Assembly: GCA_030268105.1 (NCBI GenBank)
Contig: BSDZ01000005.1
Location: 2,651,501-2,715,500, forward strand
Length of the DNA stretch: 64,000 nucleotides
Direction of reading: 5' to 3'
Source of the DNA: Volvox africanus
Taxonomy: Eukaryota; Chlorophyta; Chlorophyceae; Chlamydomonadales; Volvocaceae
Position 1 is the first letter of the stretch, and each line of letters starts with the position of its first letter. Shown piece by piece: positions 1 to 11,679 of the stretch. Below the pieces are notes generated by a model. That model worked only from the letters and a program-made list of their open reading frames with translations. It did no database searches and was not told the DNA's origin. Made by a program: the position numbers and the translations under genes.

Positions 1-973
1 TAAGATGGTTCACCTAGCACCATGTACATCATCCTGCACGGCTGAGCAAACCGCACGTTTGTTTTTCGATAATGTGGTTCGGTTACACGGGATTCCCAAA
101 AATGTGATCTCGGACCGCGGTGGACAGTTCACGTCTAAGTTTTGGGAAGCGCTCTGCAAACTAGTTGGCATGCGCGTCAACCTGAGCACGGCGTATCACC
201 CGCAGACTGATGGTCAAACCGAACGCACAAACCGCACGTTGGGTGATATGTTGCGCAATTATGCTGGTCGCACACCACTTGTTTGGGATACATATTTGAC
301 TGCGGCAGAATTCGCGCTTAACAATGCTGTTAACCGCTCTACAGGCAAAAGTCCGTTCTTTCTTAACTACGGGTTTCATCCCGCGCTACCCGTGTGGCGT
401 GAGTTGGAAGTGAACGTGCCTGCTGCTAAACTTTTTGCCAAGTCGTTTATGTCCCGGATCACAGACGCGAAGTCGTGTTTGGACGCGGCGCAGCAACGAA
501 CGACAGAATACTACAACAAATCCAAGCAGGATGTGATGTTTTCGGAAGGGCAACTCGTGTTGCTAAGCACCAAGAACTTGCGTTCCTTGGCCGACGGATC
601 CCGAAAACTCTTACCCCGCTGGATTGGTCCGTACCCTGTCGTGCGCATGGTTGGGAATGTGGCTGTGCAGCTTGCATTGCCCGCTGATATGACCATTCAC
701 CCCACGTTTCACGTATCGCTTGTTCGTCCGTATCGTGGTACGGAACCCGTCCCTGAGCCTGCTAACGCCCCCACAGCGATCGAACCAGTTCCCGAGACCT
801 GGATCGCTGGTAAACAGAAGTTTTACGATGTGGAGCGGGTGTTAGATTATCGCGCGCGTCGTGTGGGCCGACACCGACGTAAGCGAACAGTACACGATAC
901 TTGGTTAAGTGGACAGGGTATACCGACGAGCACAACTCATGGGAACCGGCACGCAACTTCTCACAGGACATGA
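1..973 (+). pseudogene. pol: 3' end of Ty3/gypsy pol (integrase), frameshifted, element A
   Basis: The window opens inside the integrase of a retrotransposon whose 5' part lies off the left edge. The frame carries the second catalytic aspartate in SDRGGQF, the glutamate in DGQTERTN and the GPY-type domain around RWIGPYPVV. These match the complete copies further right almost base for base. Near base 896 one G is missing compared with elements B, F and G (cacgatac instead of cacgagtac). The reading frame therefore leaves the chromodomain just before its YLVKW core and stops at 971-973 after a foreign 27-residue tail. Element D has the same deletion. The integrase core could still be made, but chromodomain targeting is lost. 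Confidence 0.9.
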
Positions 974-1042
974 AACCCCTGCTCGAAGAAGCCCACAAAC
1001 GTGCCACGCAAACCCAATGACCCCTGCAGTCGATGCTGTATG

Positions 1043-1075
1043 ATGCAGCGAGGACGCTGCATACGGGAGGGGGGA
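1043..1075 (+). other. Hairpin plus polypurine tract before the 3' LTR (element A)
   Basis: ATGCAGCG, loop AGGA, CGCTGCAT forms a perfect 8-bp hairpin at 1043-1062. The polypurine tract GGGAGGGGGGA follows at 1065-1075, four bases before the LTR. A polypurine tract here is the expected primer for plus-strand DNA synthesis. The same block precedes the 3' LTR of every copy; the tracts lie at about 10849-10859, 20631-20641, 30422-30432 and 37069-37079. Confidence 0.8.
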
Positions 1076-1079
1076 TAAT

Positions 1080-1895
1080 TGTTGTGCTACGGTTCATTTC
1101 CCGCCGACGCGTAGGTCGACGCGATCCTACGAGGCGAAGTGCTTTTGTGATGAACGCATTGCATATGAATGAATCTGCATGATATAAATGTATTCGTGTA
1201 CATTTATATATGCATTTGGCATGTTGTCATTATCCATCGCGACGTCGCATCATGGCAAATCCGCCTAGCATGCATGAAAGCCCGAAGCATGGAAGTGCGC
1301 ATTATGTTCGTGCTACGAAACAATAAGTAATATTATCTGATATAATATTACTTCATTTAAGCACACGTTGAGAGCGCCGCACTCGTCGCGATACATGCCC
1401 TGCAACCGGATATCGTTATCCGGACCCTTGCATCATGCGAATGCCGGAAAGGCTTATACGTTGTTATGCGTAGACATCGCCTAAACGCAGTAGGGTTGTC
1501 ACATCTAGGATCGGCCTCCTAATGTGAATCGTACGGCACTGCGATGCTGTGAGTATAACAGATGCGAGGACGGCTAAGCTAGATAAGACATTCGATACCG
1601 GAGAACACTTGTGTGTTCTACATTACTATTACTATACGATATTCTACTTAGCCCGAGCTAAGCCTGAACTTCGCTAATCACCGCCGCGTGATGATTGCTT
1701 GCTTCCGGCGCTGACGGCGATTTCGTCCATTGCATCATTCCGACCTGTAAGACCGTAAGTTATATCTCTCTTCGTCTTCCGCTGTCTCTGTTTGCTCTCG
1801 CTTGCCTTGCTGTACTTGCAAGTGCTCGCGCATCGGTGTCGATAGTCTCCAGACGTGCAGATACTTATGAGCAAACACGAACGAGAGGTACAACA
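1080..1895 (+). repeat. 3' LTR of element A (816 bp)
   Basis: Starts TGTTGTGCTACGG and ends GAGGTACAACA, giving 5-bp TGTTG/CAACA inverted ends. It is preceded by the polypurine tract and followed by segment S. TATAAAT at 1183-1189 is the likely core promoter. TGTAA at 1746-1750 matches the green-algal polyadenylation signal. A strong 5' splice-site-like GTAAGT lies near 1754. It carries T at LTR position 471, like all 3' LTRs next to S. Several perfect stem-loops are listed separately. Confidence 0.92.
1110..1661 (+). repeat. Cluster of six perfect stem-loops inside the LTR
   Basis: Arms read directly from LTR A: CGTAGG/CCTACG (1110-1131); ATATAAATGTA/TACATTTATAT (1182-1209), extendable to TGCAT/ATGCA with one bulge; AAGTAATATTAT/ATAATATTACTT with a 5-nt loop (1325-1353); CCGGATA/TATCCGG with a 4-nt loop (1406-1423); GAACAC/GTGTTC (1603-1618); TTAGC/GCTAA (1648-1661). 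All recur in the other LTRs. Their role is unknown; RNA structure in the leader or trailer, or protein binding, are possibilities. Confidence 0.75.
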
Positions 1896-4223
1896 CTGAG
1901 TGGGGCTGACTTGACGTCTACCAGTTGATCTTCGTGCTAGCTTACAAGTGCTTCAGTCAAAGGGGCTAGCGGCGGGTTGCTGCCGGAGCTGAATTGTGAG
2001 ACGTACATACGTCAATCAGCACGAGAATGCGTCGTACAACGTTTAACAGATAGATTTATGGTCGGATTCAGTGATCCTGTGTTGTGAGTCTCAACTATAC
2101 CCGCCGAAGTATAGCACGCAGTTATCCACGCAAATTTATCGTAGTAGGCTGGTTACCCTAAATTCCCAGGATTCAATTTAAAGAAAAGCTTCATTCATTA
2201 ATAATTTCACTAGTGTTTCTTTTTAAGTTTCTTTCTTATAATGTATAATAAATTAATATATATTATTGTACATGTTTTAAATATAATAAGAAGTTATTGT
2301 ATATAATATGTAGCAGCTTGGACGATTGGGTAAGTTGCCTGCCGGGATGCTTATAGCTGGCGTTATCTTGACCTCCGATTCCATGGCTTCGACTAGTACC
2401 CCTGGCTCCAATAATATAGACTCCTCTGCCGCCGAATGTGGCCCTGCTACCACCCTTTCCCAGGCAGCGTCACCACCGCTGCCTCGCCCCCGACCATCAC
2501 TGCCACCGCCACTGCTGCCGCTGCCACCGCCACCACCAGTGTTGCCGCCGCTCGCTGCATCGCCACCGTTGATGAGACCGCCGCTGCGACAGCAGCTTCA
2601 GTGTCATATGAGCACCTGCGTCGAACGCCTTTTCCATACCTTACCGTTCACCCACCCAGAACCCATTTCATAGCTTCTCTCCCATGGCAGGCTGATGAGG
2701 TCGTAGTGTACGGTGGCGATGTGAGACCGCGATATGCGGTGAATAGGTGATGATGTGCTGGGGGTGGCGATAGATGTGAGGAGGTGCATGGAATGCAACG
2801 GCGGTTTTTGATCATGCTGGTGCAATGGGCCATTTTCGAATTCATCTGCGCACATGCACGCACATGCACACTACTAACGGTGCACGAACGCATGCATGGA
2901 CGGGCGGGCACACGTGGCTGCATATAATTTGCAAAGAGTTTAGCAGCAGCAAACCTTGGGATGCAAGTTGCTGCCAGCAGATGTACAGGTTAATGATGCA
3001 TGAATCAGACCACCTCGTTCGTGATTAGTAATAAGTCCTTATACCTTCTGACAAACTCTTGTGCGTGCCCGCCCGTGTTTCGTAGGGCAATCAAGTCGCC
3101 CGCAGTGTAACACCATAGATTCAAGTGCCCGCCTGCCGACATGTCATGCTCCACACAGGGTCTCTTATTCCGCCACCATGAATTTTGATATTGTCGAAGT
3201 GCTTCATTCACTTGGTGGCATGGCGACAACGGAGCAGCAGGGCAGATGGACGCAATGTAAGGCAGTGCGCAATTGCTGCTTGCCTTAGAACAATTTTTGT
3301 TGTTGTCAAGAGACTGCGTGGCCCAAGGTCGACCTAATAGATTTCCCACGATCTCGTTCCTGCTAGCTATTGAAGTCCCAATCGAGAAATCCACCTACTT
3401 TTACAATACTGAACACCATAGACCATCTATCAGATCATGTTTGCTATAAAACCGAGGGGCTGATAACCGCGGTAATAAATGGTAATGGTAATCACCAAAT
3501 TTCGTTCTGCACAGATATCCCACACAGCCACCCGACCGCATACCCCAGGCGAAAATTTCTGCTCCGGATGTATTGACTGACAGCATTTTCTCGTACATGT
3601 GGTACACAAGAAGCACCCAAAGGGTCGGGCAGATATAACAACTACTGAGCGGCAATTGTCAAGTGAAGAATGTAACACCATCATAATATGTAAGAAAAAG
3701 AAGTTGACCAGCCAACGCTTCGCTACCCCCTTAATGAAAGCTGTACGGCGGCATCAATATACAACCTTCTGCCGTAGCATCGTCCTGTCGTGAATCGCTA
3801 CATATTCACCCACCAGGAGTCCAAACGACAAGTCAAGCGCTTGCCATCACATCGGCGGCCGTGGTGATGAGGACCACAGCCAACGAAGACCAGGCGTCGA
3901 AAAGCGATACAGTCACAGATAGCGGTAACGGCTGCCACTTCTTTGCAGATCCCTGTGCCTGTACTGACAGTATAATAAATACCTGTCCACCCGCCTGGCC
4001 CGCTTTTATTCACCTTGAGCCAGCAGGGCTTCACGCTCCCCGTTAGCTAGCTAATGCATTCTTGTAATATAAACACCATCGATCAGGTCACGACATGATG
4101 GGAAGAGGACATTCCTTACAGCGATGCATCCTTAGCAGAGAACACACACAATTCCGTCATTCCGGTATAACAGTAGTTCTCAACAAGTTCTACATACATT
4201 GAGAGCTTGCTGACCGCACATGC
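1896..4223. repeat. Segment S, copy 1 (2328 bp inter-element unit)
   Basis: Non-LTR DNA between the 3' LTR of A and the 5' LTR of B, starting CTGAGTGGGG and ending CCGCACATGC. Copies 2, 3 and 4 (11680, 21462, 40825) have exactly the same length and differ by only a few substitutions. About 150 bp near 2160-2310 are strongly AT-rich. Bases 2440-2600 are CCACCGCTG-like low complexity that opens several frames. I see no convincing gene, no terminal inverted repeats and no RT or transposase signature. It behaves as host DNA amplified with the elements. Confidence 0.85.
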
Positions 4224-5039
4224 TGTTGTGCTACGGTTCATTTCCCGCCGACGCGTAGGTCGACGCGATCCTACGAGGCGAAGTGCTTTTGTGATGAACG
4301 CATTGCATATGAATGAATCTGCATGATATAAATGTATTCGTGTACATTTATATATGCATTTGGCATGTTGTCATTATCCATCGCGACGTCGCATCATGGC
4401 AAATCCGCCTAGCATGCATGAAAGCCCGAAGCATGGAAGTGCGCATTATGTTCGTGCTACGAAACAATAAGTAATATTATCTGATATAATATTACTTCAT
4501 TTAAGCACACGTTGAGAGCGCCGCACTCGTCGCGATACATGCCCTGCAACCGGATATCGTTATCCGGACCCTTGCATCATGCGAATGCCGGAAAGGCTTA
4601 TACGTTGTTATGCGTAGACATCGCCTAAACGCAGTAGGGTTGTCACATCTAGGATCGGCCTCCTAATGTGAATCGTACGGCACTGCGATGCTGCGAGTAT
4701 AACAGATGCGAGGACGGCTAAGCTAGATAAGACATTCGATACCGGAGAACACTTGTGTGTTCTACATTACTATTACTATACGATATTCTACTTAGCCCGA
4801 GCTAAGCCTGAACTTCGCTAATCACCGCCGCGTGATGATTGCTTGCTTCCGGCGCTGACGGCGATTTCGTCCATTGCATCATTCCGACCTGTAAGACCGT
4901 AAGTTATATCTCTCTTCGTCTTCCGCTGTCTCTGTTTGCTCTCGCTTGCCTTGCTGTACTTGCAAGTGCTCGCGCATCGGTGTCGATAGTCTCCAGACGT
5001 GCAGATACTTATGAGCAAACACGAACGAGAGGTACAACA
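4224..5039 (+). repeat. 5' LTR of element B (816 bp)
   Basis: Same TGTTG...CAACA boundaries as LTR A, entered from segment S (flank CATGC) and followed by ATTTGGTATCG of the internal region. It carries C at LTR position 471 (base 4694), where the 3' LTR of the same element carries T. Confidence 0.92.
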
Positions 5040-5042
5040 ATT

Positions 5043-5057
5043 TGGTATCGAGACAGG
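5043..5057 (+). other. Primer-binding site candidate
   Basis: TGGTATCGAGACAGG begins three bases after the 5' LTR. TGG is the complement of a tRNA CCA end, and TGGTATC resembles sites primed by initiator-Met tRNA. The rest does not match the plant site exactly, so the tRNA identity is unproven. The same sequence occurs at 14827, 24617 and 31264. Confidence 0.6.
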
Positions 5058-5106
5058 TTCGTTGTTTAACTGTCTCTCTTTGTCTAATCGGAAGTAGGTT
5101 CTTTCT

Positions 5107-5202
5107 ATGGCAAGTTCCAGCGACGAACCACGAGGACCGCTAGATACTTTTGCCGAAGACTTAGGCCGCGCCGTTTTGGACGCCGCCGCTTCCGGTTTGT
5201 AA
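5107..5202 (+). CDS. Leader short ORF of the retrotransposon (31 codons)
   Basis: ATG at 5107 opens a 31-codon frame beginning MASSSDEPRG and ending TAA at 5200-5202, between the primer-binding site and gag. It is preserved at 14891, 24681 and 31328. The stop overlaps a possible splice donor (GGTTTGTAA). About 65 bp on, GAGTCGCAG and AATCTCAG look like acceptors leading into an open frame that ends at 5540 and overlaps the gag start. It could be a regulatory upstream ORF or the first exon of a small spliced leader protein. The sequence alone does not decide. Confidence 0.35.
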   Translation: MASSSDEPRGPLDTFAEDLGRAVLDAAASGL

Positions 5203-5505
5203 TCGTTTAATTGCTTTTGCTTAGATTGCTGCACTTGTTGTGTAAGTTTACGCTCTGAGTCGCAGGTAATCTCAGTGCACCGGCATTGCTTGCCGCGGCG
5301 ACTGAGACCGGCGTTCGTCCGGACCAGTTGGCGACTCTCATCGCCCAAACTACGGAGATCAGGACTCAGCTGGGCAAGTACTTGCTGAGTTTACTGAATC
5401 TTCTCAAGAGTACTGTCGGTAGGCTCACCGAATTGTTTTGTACTCTTGCCTTTGCGATAGAAGTCGGCTTCTATTACGCAAAACTAGGGTATCGTTTCGT
5501 GCTCC

Positions 5506-6742
5506 ATGTCCGCGGAACACGACGATACGCCGCACACTAGCCTAGCTAGCCAACCCGATTTCGTTGTTGCTGCTAGAGCGCCGGATAGAGGTCTTGAGAC
5601 TGTTGGCGCGCGAGCCACTCAAGAGCCCCTTTTCCTTCAGACCCCTGCTCACTTAATTGTGCCGCATTCAGCAGTGAACACGAATATGGACAACACTGCT
5701 GGACCAAGGGTTCTGCCATTACCTCAAGCTCGAGGGCATGATGACATCCCTGAGGTGATGAGATTGTCGATTCCCGTTCCTAGGCTCAATATTTCGCTGA
5801 CCGACAAGACACCAGGGCATAGCATAGCCGATGCAACTCGTGCGTACGTGCGTGACGCTAAAAAGTACCTCCAAGCTGTTCATGGTGGCGACAATGACGG
5901 TATCAGGTGTCTCTTCGTTGGTAACACCCTCGAGGGCGCAGCGAAGGACTGGTATCGCAATTGGACCAACGCCCGAGGCAGCTATACTTTTGACGAGTTG
6001 GTCGCCGCTTTGCTCGCACGATTCGCTACTGAGGTTCAAGCACGCGATGTGGAAGCTCGTAACGTTTTGGCAGCCGGTAGCTACCACATGCGTCGGGATG
6101 AAAATGTACCTGCGTACCAGTCACGCTTCGAAGCACTTGTGACTCCCATTGCTGACCTCACCGAATCTGAGCGTGTCTTTTGGTTTAGGCGAGGCCTAAC
6201 GAAACTTTTGGCTAAATGGTGCGCCACTGACTTGGTTGGAGCGCAGATCAAGTCGTATGACGCGTTGGTCGCTTTTGCTAAGGGCGCGGAGATACGACTC
6301 CTTGCCGGCGAGGAAGAAGTCAAGTCTGCCCCTCGTGCAAATGCCGTGCAAGTGCAGGATCCGCTTGGGGAAGCTGTGGCTCTCGACCAGGACCTCGGCG
6401 CGACCCGCCCCACGCCTACTGCCGCGACGCGACGTAGCAACGGGCAACGCAAGGCGCGCGGGGGCGCTAGCTCGGGTGTCCGTGGTACAGTAGGAGCAGG
6501 TCCGAGCTCGGACCCAGCTAGGAACAGGAAGCGTGGTGGTGCGCCGTCGACGGCAGCCGGCACAGCGTTCCGACCCCAACGCGAAGCGTACTCGTACGGA
6601 CGACACATTTATGCCAAAATGGAATTGCAATCGTTCCGAATTCGAGCGTCGGAAATTGGCCAATGTTTGTCTACGGTGTGCGGAGAATCATTCCACGAAG
6701 GATTGCCCTCTAATGCCGCCGTTTGTACCTCAGCCGAAATAG
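5506..6742 (+). pseudogene. gag: gag of element B, +1 frameshift
   Basis: Starts at ATG 5506 and matches the 411-codon gag of D, F and G through the capsid-like region (GNTLEGAAKDWYRNW, then ALLARF, typical of retrotransposon Gag). Near 6557 it has one extra C (gcagccggcac against gcagcggcac in D). The original frame then runs on into an unrelated tail that stops at 6789. The correct zinc-knuckle frame (CLRC...H...C) survives only from about 6558 to the TAG at 6740-6742, in the frame of pol. Element B therefore should not make an intact Gag or a Gag-Pol fusion and would depend on another copy. Confidence 0.88.
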
Positions 6743-9700
6743 GGGCTTGCCCGGGTTCCTGTGGAGGGGGCACCACCCGGGATTTCTGAACTAACGCGTG
6801 GTCGGTGGTCATCCTTACGGCCAGCCGTTAAGGCATTGTTGCCTTGTGTACTTGGACACATCGAGCGAGTCATTGCGCGACGCATCACGCTTGACGGACG
6901 CACGGGACTTCTCTGCTTCGACCCGTTGTGTAATTTGTTTACACCTCGTCGTCCCCTGTCGTCTATCGATCTGTCTAACCACGTGGTTTTGTTCATCCCC
7001 TCGTCTCTGCGTGAGATGTCGGAACAGTTGGCCATATACAGGAGATGTAGGCGTCAATATCCAGGCACTGCCGCATGTGTATTACTCCCTGCTTTCTGTC
7101 GGCGCAAGGCAGAGGCATCGTTAAGGGGTATGCGGCATGTCCACCGGTTCGAGCCGGGCACCGTTTTGTTTAATGGTGTGGATCGGGAGGGTACGCTGGC
7201 TCCGTGGCCATGCCTATCCTACTCGGTTGACGTTTGGTACGAAGCTCCTGATGGGGGTGCCGTTGGTTACGGACCCGCCTTAAGTGCACTGACGTTGTCT
7301 GCTGGGCAGTCGCTCGTAGATAACCGTGTCCCTGTGGTTCAGATCGGTTTGAATGGCCGTACTCTGAAGGCACTTGTTGACACCGGTGCCAGCGACGACT
7401 TCATCTCTGTCGCAGAGGTGAACGCGCTGGGGTTGTCCCCAGAGTCGTCTGATTGTCCACAGGTTACCCTTGCTGACGGGGGTAAGCATCCCATCGTGGG
7501 CAGGATTACCCTTAGCCTATCGTTAGGCCCTTTGCGTGTTGTGACCCGGCCGTACGTGCTGCAGGGCTTAGCAGAGACTGCACCGTACATAATGGGGTCG
7601 TCGACATTACGACAGTACCGCGCGCGCATCGACATGGAGACCGCAACCCTGCATATGTGCAAGGGTACTCTGTCGATTAAGGTACCTTTCCTGTCGTTCG
7701 AATATGTCACACCAAAGGAGGGCGAAACTGAGGCGGTGCCTATAGTTAATTTCGCTGTGACCGCAATGGCCGCGCGAATCGAACCAGAGCTAGTCGGGCG
7801 TAAGGAGGCCGTCCGTTTGTTACGGAAGGGTGCCCACGGACTGCTTTTAAGGCCGCGGGTGAGCTGTTGTGTCACCACCGCGCAGATTTCTGGGGATCCT
7901 GAGGTTGAGGCCCTACTGTCGCAGTATGAGGACGTCTTTAAAGATATCCCTGGCCTACCACCTATGCGTCCTGTTGATCACACAATCCCTCTCATGCCTG
8001 GAGCGCAGCCTACAGCCCGGCCAATGTACAGGTTGAGTCCATTGGAGCTGGATGAGGTAAAGCGCCAGGTGACGGATTTGCTCGCGAAGGGTATGATACG
8101 CCCCAGCACATCCCCGTTTTCTGCACCGATTTTGTTTGTCGGTAAGAAGGATGGGACCTTGCGCATGTGCATTGATTACCGGGGGTTAAATGCGAATACG
8201 GTGAAAAATCGCTACCCTTTGCCACGCGTTGACGACCTGTTGGATAAGCTGAAGGGCTCGGCTTATTTTTCCTCAATTGACTTACAACAGGGCTACAATC
8301 AGATTCGCATCGCTGCCTCTGATATCCCGAAAACCGCTTTTCGGACGCCCTTCGGTCACTTTGAGTATACGGTCCTATCATTTGGTTTGACTAATGCCCC
8401 TGCGACGTTTCAGGCGGTTATGGACCGAATGTTTAGGCCGTTTATCGACAGGTTCGTTGTTTGCTACCTGGATGACATCTTGGTATATTCTAAGACGCAC
8501 GAGGAGCACTTGGAGCATTTGCGGCTCGTGCTCGACGTTATGAGGCGGGAGCAATTGTTTGCTAAACGCGCCAAATGCTTTTGGGCGCAGCCTCAGGTGG
8601 AATATTTGGGCCACATTGTGTCGGCCACCGGTGTGAAGATGGACCCGCGGAAGGTCGCCGTGGTTCGCGATTGGCCCGCGCCTCAGAACCTCACGGAGCT
8701 GCGTAAGTTCCTTGGCTTGACCAATTATTTCCGAAAGTTCATTGAAAAATATTCCATCATTGCGGCCCCGCTTACTAACTTAACTCGCAAAGGCGTTTTC
8801 GTTTCGCTCGAGTCGTGGACGTCGCAATGCCAGCGGGCATTCGAAGAGCTCAAACGGATCGTTGCCGAAGATGTCACCCTTGCATTCCCTGATTACTCGT
8901 TGCCATTTCGTGTTGAGGTAGTGTCTGATGCCTCAATATTTGGAAGCGGCGCTGTATTGTTACAGGAAGGGCGACCGATCGCCTTCACGAGTAAGAAGTT
9001 TTCTGGTGCGGAGATTCGCTACACCACCGGGGAACAGGAGCTTCTGGCCGTGCTGCATGCTTTAAAGGAATGGCGCTGTTACCTCGAGGGACGCCCGTTT
9101 ACTTTAAAGACTGACCATAAGCCCCTAACGTTTTTGCAAAGCGTTCCGACGTTGAACCGCCGTCAAGCTAGGTGGATGGAATATCTAGCTAGGTTCAACT
9201 GCACCTGGGAGTATATTTCTGGTAAATTGAATATTGCCGATGCTCTCAGTCGACATCCGTCGCTACACGCTGCAATTTTGGCAGCGCCCGTCGTGCGGCC
9301 GCGTAGCGAGGAGGTTCCGATCGCGACGGACCTCGCGGAGCGGTTGAAGGCTGCCTACAGCGCAGACGCCTGGTTCGCGGACCCGGCTAATGTAGAAAAC
9401 CTTCGCAAGCAGAATGGCCTTTGGCTACGGACGGAGGGTGCAGCTACGCAAATCGTCGTTCCGAACGACGACGCGCTACGCTACGACATCCTTGCGCGGT
9501 TCCACGAGGACCCGTTAGCAGGACACCCTGGTAGCAAGCGATTGATCGACTTGGTGCAACGTTCCTTCTGGTGGCCTCGTTTGGCTAAGGATGCGGCGAA
9601 CTTCGTCCAGACATGCAGTCTGTGCCAGCGCAATAAGGCTTTGTCCGGTAAGGGCCATGGGTTGTTGCAACCGTTGCCTGCCCCGGATGCGCCTTGGGAA

Positions 9701-10804
9701 AGTGTTTCCATGGACTTCGTAGTCGCGCTGCCCAAAACTGAGGGGGGATACGATGCGGTGTTCGTAATGGTCGATCGTCTGACTAAGATGGTTCACCTAG
9801 CACCATGTACATCATCCTGCACGGCTGAGCAAACCGCACGTTTGTTTTTCGATAATGTGGTTCGGTTACACGGGATTTCCAAAAATGTGATCTCGGACCG
9901 CGGTGGACAGTTCACGTCTAAGTTTTGGGAAGCGCTCTGCAAACTAGTTGGCATGCGCGTCAACCTGAGCACGGCGTATCACCCGCAGACTGATGGTCAA
10001 ACCGAACGCACAAACCGCACGTTGGGTGATATGTTGTGCAATTATGCTGGTCGCACACCACTTGTTTGGGATACATATTTGACTGCGGCAGAATTCGCGC
10101 TTAACAATGCTGTTAACCGCTCTACAGGCAAAAGTCCGTTCTTTCTTAACTACGGGTTTCATCCCGCGCTACCCGTGTGGCGTGAGTTGGAAGTGAACGT
10201 GCCTGCTGCTAAACTTTTTGCCAAGTCGTTTATGTCCCGGATCACAGACGCGAAGTCGTGTTTGGACGCGGCGCAGCAACGAACGACAGAATACTACAAC
10301 AAATCCAAGCAGGATGTGATGTTTTCGGAAGGGCAACTCGTGTTGCTAAGCACCAAGAACTTGCGTTCCTTGGCCGACGGATCCCGAAAACTCTTACCCC
10401 GCTGGATTGGTCTGTACCCTGTCGTGCGCATGGTTGGGAATGTGGCTGTGCAGCTTGCATTGCCCGCTGATATGACCATTCACCCCACGTTTCACGTATC
10501 GCTTGTTCGTCCGTATCGTGGTACGGAACCCGTCCCTGAGCCTGCTAACGCCCCCACAGCGATCGAACCAGTTCCCGAGACCTGGATCGCTGGTAAACAG
10601 AAGTTTTACGATGTGGAGCGGGTGTTAGATTATCGCGCGCGTCATGTGGGCCGACACCGACGTAAGCGAACAGTACACGAGTACTTGGTTAAGTGGACAG
10701 GGTATACCGACGAGCACAACTCATGGGAACCGGCACGCAACTTCTCACAGGACATGAAACCCCTGCTCGAAGAAGCCCACAAACGTGCCACGCAAACCCA
10801 ATGA
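6743..10804 (+). CDS. pol: Pol polyprotein of element B (protease-RT-RNase H-integrase-chromodomain)
   Basis: Open from the codon after the gag amber stop to TGA at 10802-10804 (1353 residues). There is no AUG near the start, so expression through the stop is likely. Numbered from the first codon: about 200 residues of N-terminal extension, retropepsin DTGA at 213-216, RT active site YLDD at 575-578, RNase H around 725-845. The integrase zinc finger is H921, H928, C958, C961 and the DD35E residues are D991, D1052 and E1088. A GPY-type region follows, then a chromodomain at about 1288-1340 with EYLVKW and SWEP. Domain order RT-RNase H-IN defines Ty3/gypsy, and the chromodomain makes it a chromovirus. 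All catalytic residues are present. In this copy gag is broken upstream. Confidence 0.93.
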   Translation, partial: GLARVPVEGAPPGISELTRGRWSSLRPAVKALLPCVLGHIERVIARRITLDGRTGLLCFDPLCNLFTPRRPLSSIDLSNHVVLFIPSSLREMSEQLAIYRRCRRQYPGTAACVLLPAFCRRKAEASLRGMRHVHRFEPGTVLFNGVDREGTLAPWPCLSYSVDVWYEAPDGGAVGYGPALSALTLSAGQSLVDNRVPVVQIGLNGRTLKALVDTGASDDFISVAEVNALGLSPESSDCPQVTLADGGKHPIVGRITLSLSLGPLRVVTRPYVLQGLAETAPYIMGSSTLRQYRARIDMETATLHMCKGTLSIKVPFLSFEYVTPKEGETEAVPIVNFAVTAMAARIEPELVGRKEAVRLLRKGAHGLLLRPRVSCCVTTAQISGDPEVEALLSQYEDVFKDIPGLPPMRPVDHTIPLMPGAQPTARPMYRLSPLELDEVKRQVTDLLAKGMIRPSTSPFSAPILFVGKKDGTLRMCIDYRGLNANTVKNRYPLPRVDDLLDKLKGSAYFSSIDLQQGYNQIRIAASDIPKTAFRTPFGHFEYTVLSFGLTNAPATFQAVMDRMFRPFIDRFVVCYLDDILVYSKTHEEHLEHLRLVLDVMRREQLFAKRAKCFWAQPQVEYLGHIVSATGVKMDPRKVAVVRDWPAPQNLTELRKFLGLTNYFRKFIEKYSIIAAPLTNLTRKGVFVSLESWTSQCQRAFEELKRIVAEDVTLAFPDYSLPFRVEVVSDASIFGSGAVLLQEGRPIAFTSKKFSGAEIRYTTGEQELLAVLHALKEWRCYLEGRPFTLKTDHKPLTFLQSVPTLNRRQARWMEYLARFNCTWEYISGKLNIADALSRHPSLHAAILAAPVVRPRSEEVPIATDLAERLKAAYSADAWFADPANVENLRKQNGLWLRTEGAATQIVVPNDDALRYDILARFHEDPLAGHPGSKRLIDLVQRSFWWPRLAKDAANFVQTCSLCQRNKALSGKGHGLLQPLPAPDAPWESVSMDFVVALPKTEGGYDAVFVMVDRLTKMVHLAPCTSSCTAEQTARLFFDNVVRLHGISKNVISDRGGQFTSKFWEALCKLVGMRVNLSTAYHPQTDGQTERTNRTLGDMLCNYAGRTPLVWDTYLTAAEFALNNAVNRSTGKSPFFLNYGFHPALPVWRELEVNVPAAKLFAKSFMSRITDAKSCLDAAQQRTTEYYNKSKQDVMFSEGQLVLLSTKNLRSLADGSRKLLPRWIGLYPVVRMVGNVAVQLALPADMTIHPTFHVSLVRPYRGTEPVPEPANAPTAIEPVPETWIAGKQKFYDVERVLDYRARHVGRHRRKRTVHEYLVKWTGYTDEHNSWEPARNFSQDMKPLLEEAHKRATQTQ

Positions 10805-10863
10805 CCCCTGCAGTCGATGCTGTATGATGCAGCGAGGACGCTGCATACGGGAGGGGGGATAAT

Positions 10864-11679
10864 TGTTGTGCTACGGTTCATTTCCCGCCGACGCGTAGGT
10901 CGACGCGATCCTACGAGGCGAAGTGCTTTTGTGATGAACGCATTGCATATGAATGAATCTGCATGATATAAATGTATTCGTGTACATTTATATATGCATT
11001 TGGCATGTTGTCATTATCCATCGCGACGTCGCATCATGGCAAATCCGCCTAGCATGCATGAAAGCCCGAAGCATGGAAGTGCGCATTATGTTCGTGCTAC
11101 GAAACAATAAGTAATATTATCTGATATAATATTACTTCATTTAAGCACACGTTGAGAGCGCCGCACTCGTCGCGATACATGCCCTGCAACCGGATATCGT
11201 TATCCGGACCCTTGCATCATGCGAATGCCGGAAAGGCTTATACGTTGTTATGCGTAGACATCGCCTAAACGCAGTAGGGTTGTCACATCTAGGATCGGCC
11301 TCCTAATGTGAATCGTACGGCACTGCGATGCTGTGAGTATAACAGATGCGAGGACGGCTAAGCTAGATAAGACATTCGATACCGGAGAACACTTGTGTGT
11401 TCTACATTACTATTACTATACGATATTCTACTTAGCCCGAGCTAAGCCTGAACTTCGCTAATCACCGCCGCGTGATGATTGCTTGCTTCCGGCGCTGACG
11501 GCGATTTCGTCCATTGCATCATTCCGACCTGTAAGACCGTAAGTTATATCTCTCTTCGTCTTCCGCTGTCTCTGTTTGCTCTCGCTTGCCTTGCTGTACT
11601 TGCAAGTGCTCGCGCATCGGTGTCGATAGTCTCCAGACGTGCAGATACTTATGAGCAAACACGAACGAGAGGTACAACA
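10864..11679 (+). repeat. 3' LTR of element B (816 bp)
   Basis: Preceded by the polypurine tract and followed directly by segment S copy 2. It has T at LTR position 471 (base 11334), matching LTR A and LTR E rather than its own 5' LTR. Confidence 0.92.

Larger units (their letters stand above)
4224..11679 (+). mobile_element. Ty3/gypsy chromovirus, element B (gag frameshifted)
   Basis: A complete LTR-internal-LTR structure: 5' LTR 4224-5039, internal region 5040-10863, 3' LTR 10864-11679. A primer-binding-like TGGTATCGAGACAGG lies four bases inside the 5' LTR, and the polypurine tract is at 10849-10859. Left flank is CATGC and right flank CTGAG, so no target-site duplication is present. That argues the copy arose by tandem duplication or recombination rather than its own insertion. 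One extra base in gag breaks the zinc-knuckle frame, while pol including the chromodomain is open. Confidence 0.95.

Noticed and set aside
2326..2750. Proline- and alanine/threonine-rich frames in S
   Set aside because: They come from a CCACCGCTG-like low-complexity tract open in more than one frame, with no splice support or conserved domain.
3005..3394. 129-codon minus-strand frame in segment S, repeated in copies 2 and 4
   Set aside because: It starts at GTG, not ATG, has no family motif, and copy 3 carries a stop in it. Repetition reflects duplication of S and not selection on a protein.
1896..4223. Segment S as a non-autonomous transposon
   Set aside because: No terminal inverted repeats, no target duplication around copy 4, and its ends coincide with retrotransposon insertion points.
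4818..5348. 176-codon minus-strand frame across the LTR end and leader
   Set aside because: Antisense to the LTR and gag leader and altered by the 8-bp LTR insertion in F and G. No protein features.
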